Positions 59,254 to 64,000 of a DNA stretch of 64,000 nt are shown here, piece after piece; the stretch's first letter is position 1; each line of letters starts with the position of its first letter. Below the pieces are notes generated by a model. That model worked only from the letters and a program-made list of their open reading frames with translations, had not been told where the DNA came from and did not search any database. Source of the stretch: Thermotoga profunda AZM34c06. GTDB taxonomy: Bacteria; Thermotogota; Thermotogae; Thermotogales; DSM-5069. Made by a program: the position numbers and the translations under genes. The stretch is from contig NZ_AP014510.1 of assembly GCF_000828675.1 (NCBI RefSeq), positions 887,413-951,412 on the forward strand. The letters are read 5' to 3'.

Positions 59254-60453
59254 GTGATAAGCCATGAGGTACTTTCACACAAAAAAGAATTGGTAGAACT
59301 GAGAAGAGATTTTCACATGTACCCAGAGGTTGGTTTTGAATTACACAGAACTGCACAGAAGGTACAAGAATACCTTGAAAACCTTGGGTTAGAAGTTAAA
59401 AGAATGGCGAAAACGGGAGTTGTGGGAATTTTAAGGGGATCAAAAGCAGGTAAGACTATTATGCTTCGTGCCGATATGGATGCTCTGAATCTGCAGGAGC
59501 TCAATGACGTACCGTACAGATCGAAAGCAGATGGAGTTATGCATGCCTGTGGGCATGATGGTCATACCGCCATGCTACTTTTGGCGGCTAAGGTTTTAAA
59601 GGACCATCAGAGTGAGCTTTGTGGTAATGTGAAATTCGTCTTTCAACCATCAGAGGAAAAATTTCCTCCAGGTGGAGCATTGCCAATGATTGAAGAAGGT
59701 GTTCTTGAAGATCCTCGTGTTGATTACGCTTTTGGGATTCACTTGTGGAATTCACTTGAATGTGGCAAAGTTGGTTTGAGACCAGGTGCTATGATGGCGG
59801 CAGCCGATGAATTCAGAATAGTTTTGAAAGGTAAAGGGGGACATGGCGCTCTACCCCACCAGTGCAAAGACCCCGTTGTCGCAGCAGCTCAACTGATCTT
59901 AGCTCTGCAGACAATTGTGAGTCGCAAGATAGATCCACTACAAAACGCCGTTTTGAGCGTTGGAAAAATTCAATCTGGTAGTGCTTTTAATATCATACCA
60001 GAGTATGCCACTATAGAAGGTACCACGAGGTCTCTTGATGAAACAGTAAGGCAAACTATCAAGCAGGAAATACAAAGAATTACCCACGGATTGGCTATTG
60101 CAAATGATGTGGATTTTGAAATTGAACACAAAGAAGGAACGGCTGTTTTACACAACGATGAAGCCTTGAGTCAGTTTGTTTTTGAAGTAGCCAAAGATGT
60201 AGTTGGAGAAAAAAACGTAATTTTCGTACCGCCAACTATGGGCGGTGAAGATATGTCGTTCTTTTTACAAAAAGTACCTGGTGTTTTCTACCTGGTTGGA
60301 TCTGCAAATACAGAAAAAGGTATAGATAAACCGCATCATTCGCCTTATTTCGATATAGATGAAAATTCCCTACTGATAGGAACTCAGATGCATGTTGAAA
60401 TAGTTCTCAAACTTTTGAGGGAGCAAGATGGTAGTCTTTCAAAAGATAATTGA
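59254..60453 (+). CDS. M20D amidohydrolase (N-acyl amino acid / IAA-amino acid hydrolase type)
   Basis: Metal-dependent amidohydrolase of 399 aa. RRDFHMYPEVGFE (18-30), LRADMDALNLQE (about 71-82), HACGHDGHTAMLL (97-109) and FQPSEEKFPPGGALPMIEEG carry the two-metal site. Length and motifs place it with N-acyl-L-amino acid amidohydrolases and carboxypeptidases of the HipO/YxeP type; the sequence is clearly a different M20 branch from the one at the left edge. It starts at GTG 59254 and overlaps the next gene by 26 bases. Confidence 0.93.
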   Translation: MISHEVLSHKKELVELRRDFHMYPEVGFELHRTAQKVQEYLENLGLEVKRMAKTGVVGILRGSKAGKTIMLRADMDALNLQELNDVPYRSKADGVMHACGHDGHTAMLLLAAKVLKDHQSELCGNVKFVFQPSEEKFPPGGALPMIEEGVLEDPRVDYAFGIHLWNSLECGKVGLRPGAMMAAADEFRIVLKGKGGHGALPHQCKDPVVAAAQLILALQTIVSRKIDPLQNAVLSVGKIQSGSAFNIIPEYATIEGTTRSLDETVRQTIKQEIQRITHGLAIANDVDFEIEHKEGTAVLHNDEALSQFVFEVAKDVVGEKNVIFVPPTMGGEDMSFFLQKVPGVFYLVGSANTEKGIDKPHHSPYFDIDENSLLIGTQMHVEIVLKLLREQDGSLSKDN

Positions 60454-61177
60454 AGCATTTTTGTTGCCACCTGGATTTTTCGTGACACTGTTCATTTTAA
60501 TGAGTATTTTGTGGTGCAAGAAAGCTCCAAAAAAAGCCTTATCGATGTTTTTCTTGGCAATCGTATTTTACTTTCTCAGTAGTATAATTGGAATTTTTCT
60601 GTTGTTATATCCACTTGAAAAATCTTACTCTTATAGCGATCTTCAGGATGCCGAAGTGGTTGTCGTGCTTGGTGGTGGGGTTGTGAAGACGCCCGATGGC
60701 TATCAGTTATCAATTCACACTGTTGCCCGATTGTTGAGAGGTTTGGAGATCGCTAACAAAAAACATTTGCCTTTGATTGTAACTGGTGGTAAACTTCCTG
60801 GAGTTGATCAATTACCTGAAGCTGAAATCATGAAACAACAGGCAATTTCTCTTGGTTTTGAGGAAGGCAATATCTTTGTAGAACCATTGGCAAGAACAAC
60901 TAAAGAAAATGCCTTTTATACTATTGCACTTATGAAGCAAAAAGCATTTAAAAAAGCTGTTCTTGTAACTTCAGCTGTTCATATGAAACGTGCTGTCTAC
61001 TGTTTTGAAAAAAATGGAGTATCGGTGATACCTTGTCCCACGGCTTTTCTATATGATCACTCGAAAATTGAATGGATTGACTTGATACCAAACAAAGACG
61101 CTCTTGATGCAAATCTTGCGGCTATTCACGAATACCTCGGTTTGGTCTGGTATAGAATCACAGACTTTCTAAAGTAA
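60428..61177 (+). CDS. YdcF/ElyC-like DUF218 membrane protein
   Basis: A 249-aa protein with two N-terminal membrane segments (about 15-62) and a DUF218 domain (about 75-235). AEVVVVLGGGVVKTPDG, TGGKLPG, EAEIMKQQAISLG, ARTTKENAFYT and VTSAVHMKRAVYCFEKNG are the family pattern. The family includes E. coli ElyC, which affects cell-wall precursor use. ATG 60428 overlaps the M20 gene and follows GAGGGAGCAAG. A strong hairpin follows the stop. Confidence 0.9.
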   Translation: MVVFQKIIEAFLLPPGFFVTLFILMSILWCKKAPKKALSMFFLAIVFYFLSSIIGIFLLLYPLEKSYSYSDLQDAEVVVVLGGGVVKTPDGYQLSIHTVARLLRGLEIANKKHLPLIVTGGKLPGVDQLPEAEIMKQQAISLGFEEGNIFVEPLARTTKENAFYTIALMKQKAFKKAVLVTSAVHMKRAVYCFEKNGVSVIPCPTAFLYDHSKIEWIDLIPNKDALDANLAAIHEYLGLVWYRITDFLK

Positions 61178-61190
61178 ATACTATCGAAAA

Positions 61191-61217
61191 ACAAAGCCCC
61201 CTTAAAGGGGGCTTTGT
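61191..61217. terminator. Hairpin terminator after the YdcF-like gene
   Basis: ACAAAGCCCCC, loop TTAAA, GGGGGCTTTGT. An 11-pair stem 13 bases after the stop with a short T run; suitable for both strands, though the T tract is weak. Confidence 0.85.
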
Positions 61218-61232
61218 CATATACTTGTTGGA

Positions 61233-61590
61233 TCAGATTATTGGTTCTGGATATATCCAAGTTTTAGTATCTGGCTCAAAACGGCTAACTCCATCTTATG
61301 GAAGAGGCATTTCTGGATACATCCAAGTTGCAGTACCTGTGTCGGTTTCTTTCACAAAGATAGTGTAAAAATATCCTTGAGTTTTGCCTGTAACAGTTAT
61401 CATTGGTAAAGTAACAGAAGTGATCATTCCATCATCGGTTTCACATTGCAAAGTGAGTGTGTAAACTTTATCCACAAAATCTGGTGGATCGTTCAAGATA
61501 TTAGGAAGAAATCTTACATCATGTTCCGGTGCTGCCAACACTTTCGCATCTGTTATAGTAGCTGGATAAGTGAAGTTGAGATAACCCCGA
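61233..61590 (-). pseudogene. 3' remnant of an unrecognised gene (beta-rich, repeated TWxYPE motif)
   Basis: Between the alaS terminator and the YdcF terminator an open minus frame encodes about 98 residues without a proper start: it begins around GYLNFTYPATITD and the only initiation codon, GTG 61541, has no ribosome site. It reads to TWMYPEMPLP and a TAA (61298-61296), then in the same frame DGVSRFEPDTKTWIYPEPII to a TGA (61235-61233). The TWMYPE/TWIYPE repetition shows a small internal duplication. It looks like the decayed C-terminal part of a secreted or surface beta-sandwich protein; I cannot name it. Confidence 0.45.
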
Positions 61591-61592
61591 GT

Positions 61593-61617
61593 AAAAAAGG
61601 AGGCTTTTGCCTCCTTT
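61593..61617 (-). terminator. Intrinsic terminator of alaS
   Basis: Minus strand AAAGGAGGC, loop AAAA, GCCTCC and TTTTTT, starting within one base of the alaS stop. Confidence 0.93.
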
Positions 61618-64000
61618 ACTTTTGTTCAAGTAATCTTTTTGTGTATTCTATGACTTCGTTTATCTTTGTGGGATTTTTGCCACCAGCTTGTGCAAAATCT
61701 GGTCTTCCTCCGCCGCCACCTTCCAAAATCTGGGCAGCGTATTTTGCTATATCTCCCGCTTTGATCTTTTTTGTGAGATCCTGAGTGACACGCACTATCA
61801 AATTGACTTTATCTCTGCTCACAGAGAATAGAAGTGCTACTAAAGAATTTTCACCAGAAATGGCTATATCTGAAAGATTTCGCAATTCATTTGATTCAAC
61901 ATCATCAAATATGTGGTACAAGAATTTTATATCTTTGATCTGTTTCACGGGAGCCTGTTTGAGTTGTAAGGTCAATGATTTTGATCTGAGCTGTTCCAAT
62001 TCTCTTTGCATAATATGATTCTTTTCGAGTAGATTTTCAATTCTCAACGAAACTTCGTCTTGTGATGTACCAAGTTTTTCGCAGATATTTTCTATTAGTT
62101 GTTCTTTTGTTCTCAGATAATTCAATGCATTGAAACCCGTTGTTGCTTCTATACGTCTTGTACCAGCAGAGATCGCAGATTCAGAGATTATTTTGAACAA
62201 ACCTATATTTCCGGTGTTTTTGACATGAGTTCCACCGCACAATTCCTCGCTGAAATTGGATATCTTGACGACTCTGACCACATCGCCGTATTTTTCTCCA
62301 AACAATGCTATTGCACCTTCTGCCACAGCTTCTTTATAGGATTTTTCCTGCGTAACAACAGGTAATGCTTCAAAAATAGTGCTGTTGACAAGATTCTCTA
62401 TCTGTTCAATTTCATCTTTTGTTAATGCCTGATAATGTGTGAAATCAAACCTGAGTCTGTCTGGTGCAACGAGTGAACCCGATTGTTTTACATGATTTCC
62501 AAGTGCTTTTCTCAAAGCAGCATGTAAAAGATGCGTTGCGGTGTGATTTCTCGCTGTGGCATCTCTTTTCTCTTTATCTACTTGAAGTCTCACCCTCATG
62601 CCTTGATGCAGTTCTCCATATTCAAGTCTAACCACATGAGCAATGATTCCCTCGATTGGGACGTAAACATGTTCTACAATAGCTGAGCCATTATCCCAAG
62701 AAATCTTACCCGTATCGGCTACCTGGCCACCTCTTTCGGCGTAAAAACAGGTTTTATCAAAAACAACTTCTAATCTCGAGTCTTGCTTTTTTGTATAAAT
62801 GACAGTCGCTTCACAATTTAGAGTTTCATAACCTACAAAAGCTGTTTTGATCGTCTTTGCAAGCCTGTTGTAATCTTCTGATGATTTAGCAAACTCAACT
62901 TCAATCCTTGCGCTTCTTGCCTTTTCTCTTTGTAATTCCATGAGCCTTTCAAATTCATTTAGATCTACTTCAAGACCACGTTCTCTGGCAACATCAACGA
63001 CTATATCTGGTGGGAAACCATATGTATCATACAGTTTGAAAACATCTTCTCCACTGATTATCTTGTGGGATTTGGCGATGATATCATTGAGCATTTCGTT
63101 GCCTTGAACTATTGTCTTGAAAAACCTTTCTTCTTCAGTCTGAGTAACTTCAAGGATTAATTTTCTTCTTTCAACGAGTTCTGGGTAAGTTTTTCCCATT
63201 TTCTCTATAACTGCATCATTGATAAAGTGGAGAAATGGCTTTTTTGCACCAAGTAACACCCCGTGCCGAACGGCTCTTCTCAGGATCCTTCTCAGTACAT
63301 AGCCACGCTCTTCATTCGATGGGAAAACACCATCGGCTATCAAAAAGCTAACGGCTCTTGAATGATCGGCAATAACTCTTATAGAAATATCTTTTGAGTT
63401 GCTTTCTTTATACTTCACATTCAATACTTCTCCTATACGATTTATTATTGGCATGAACAAATCTGTTTCGAAGTTTCCGCCAACTTTTTGAATTACGGAA
63501 GCGATTCTTTCCAGACCAGCACCAGTATCTATGTTCTTTTTCGGAAGCGGATTGAGATTTCCATTTTCATCTTGATTGAATTCCGTGAAGACCAGATTCC
63601 ATATTTCCAAAAAGCGTTTATCTGAGTTGGCTGGTGTGCATTCTTCGTTCTTTGGGCAATCATCCATAACACCAGTGTCGTAATGAATCTCTGAACATGG
63701 TCCACATGGACCTGTTGGACCCGCAGGTCCCCAGAAATTCGTATCTTTACCCATACGAACTATCTTTTTCTCAGGAATTCCTACCAGATCTCTCCATATC
63801 TTGAAAGCTTCCTCATCGTCTTTGTATATCGTTACCCATAATTTCTCTTCGGGAAGTTTCAAGATCTTGGTGACAAACTCCCATGCCCAAGTGATCGCTT
63901 CTTTTTTGAAGTAGTCTCCAAAGGAAAAATTACCAAGCATCTCGAAAAAAGTTTGATGTCTTGGTGTTCTTCCTACGTTGTCTATATCATTTGTTCTCAA
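61616..64000 (-). CDS. alaS: Alanine--tRNA ligase (5' end outside window)
   Basis: C-terminal 794 residues of the synthetase that charges tRNA-Ala; full enzymes have about 860-880, so about 70-80 residues lie beyond base 64000. The first visible residues, RTNDIDNVGRTPRHQTFFEMLGNFSFGDYF (in part), belong to class II motif 2; GPAGPTGPCGPCSEI and GAGLERIASV follow. The editing domain has HTATHLLHAAL and CGGTHV (zinc site), and the C-terminal oligomerisation (C-Ala) domain ends with GGGGRPDFAQAGGK. The methionine at the window edge is internal, not the start. Confidence 0.96.
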   Translation of the reverse strand: MRTNDIDNVGRTPRHQTFFEMLGNFSFGDYFKKEAITWAWEFVTKILKLPEEKLWVTIYKDDEEAFKIWRDLVGIPEKKIVRMGKDTNFWGPAGPTGPCGPCSEIHYDTGVMDDCPKNEECTPANSDKRFLEIWNLVFTEFNQDENGNLNPLPKKNIDTGAGLERIASVIQKVGGNFETDLFMPIINRIGEVLNVKYKESNSKDISIRVIADHSRAVSFLIADGVFPSNEERGYVLRRILRRAVRHGVLLGAKKPFLHFINDAVIEKMGKTYPELVERRKLILEVTQTEEERFFKTIVQGNEMLNDIIAKSHKIISGEDVFKLYDTYGFPPDIVVDVARERGLEVDLNEFERLMELQREKARSARIEVEFAKSSEDYNRLAKTIKTAFVGYETLNCEATVIYTKKQDSRLEVVFDKTCFYAERGGQVADTGKISWDNGSAIVEHVYVPIEGIIAHVVRLEYGELHQGMRVRLQVDKEKRDATARNHTATHLLHAALRKALGNHVKQSGSLVAPDRLRFDFTHYQALTKDEIEQIENLVNSTIFEALPVVTQEKSYKEAVAEGAIALFGEKYGDVVRVVKISNFSEELCGGTHVKNTGNIGLFKIISESAISAGTRRIEATTGFNALNYLRTKEQLIENICEKLGTSQDEVSLRIENLLEKNHIMQRELEQLRSKSLTLQLKQAPVKQIKDIKFLYHIFDDVESNELRNLSDIAISGENSLVALLFSVSRDKVNLIVRVTQDLTKKIKAGDIAKYAAQILEGGGGGRPDFAQAGGKNPTKINEVIEYTKRLLEQK

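Noticed and set aside
1-64000. CRISPR arrays, rRNA genes, insertion sequences or prophage
   Set aside because: No regularly spaced repeats, rRNA stretches, transposase-like proteins or phage structural genes are visible.

Overview
The window reads as a chromosomal segment of a thermophilic, fermentative Thermotogales bacterium, probably Pseudothermotoga/Thermotoga-like. This rests on several proteins that closely resemble Thermotoga maritima proteins as I remember them: a BglT-type GH4 glycosidase, an RNase Z, a family 4 uracil-DNA glycosylase and a two-domain protein disulfide oxidoreductase. DUF47, DUF2905 and YaaR/RicT genes, many GTG/TTG starts and very dense operons with 1-10 nt start/stop overlaps fit as well. 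The DNA is AT-leaning. I see no rRNA, CRISPR array, insertion sequence or prophage.

Layout. 1-5.75 kb (minus): an operon with a consensus promoter encoding an AroM-family protein, a family 5 solute-binding protein, two peptide-type permeases, an M20 amidohydrolase and the start of an ABC ATPase. 5.8-20.5 kb (plus): phosphate permease with DUF47 partner, MazG, a secreted parvulin, MtnA, YaaR-delta prime-RicT, transketolase, RNase III, a radical SAM protein, PheST and a hydrolase. 20.6-27.7 kb (plus): a TRAP transporter operon with SDR, RpiR regulator, 2-hydroxyacid dehydrogenase and FGGY kinase, probably for a sugar acid. 27.9-32.75 kb (minus): a PIG-L deacetylase, BadF-type sugar kinase, GH4 phosphoglycosidase, GPH symporter and RsmD. 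This could be a PTS-free counterpart of the chitobiose pathway. 32.9-41.3 kb (plus): RsmH, an FtsL-like protein, FtsI with PASTA, tRNA-Gln, trigger factor, ClpP, MutS and a DHH protein. 41.4-48.2 kb (plus): a frameshifted CapK-like gene, UDG, a MntR-like regulator, an epimerase, RarA, an amidase, DegV and tRNA-Pro. 48.4-50 kb (plus): an ArsR regulator with a palindromic operator, a ferredoxin, a gene broken by an in-frame TAA, and a class II glutamine amidotransferase. 50-54.8 kb (minus): L9, RNase Z, NfeD, SPFH, a membrane protein, PDO and TrxB. 54.9-61.2 kb (plus): a glycosyltransferase broken by an in-frame TAA, PlsY, DUF4911-like, YqeG, YqeH, PduL, a ubiquitin-fold protein, an M20 peptidase and a YdcF-like protein. 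61.2-64 kb (minus): a gene remnant and AlaRS, cut by the window edge.

How genes work together. The clearest functional units are: peptide or acyl-amino-acid uptake plus hydrolysis at the left edge; TRAP import, two redox steps and phosphorylation for a sugar acid; symport, phosphorylation, deacetylation and GH4 cleavage for an amino-sugar disaccharide; and the TrxB-PDO thiol system. Stem-loops after both transporter binding-protein genes probably raise binding-protein levels over permeases. Three genes in the right half carry an otherwise well-preserved reading frame interrupted by one lesion (capK-like frameshift; TAA at 48947; TAA at 55832), which is the oddest genomic feature of the window.
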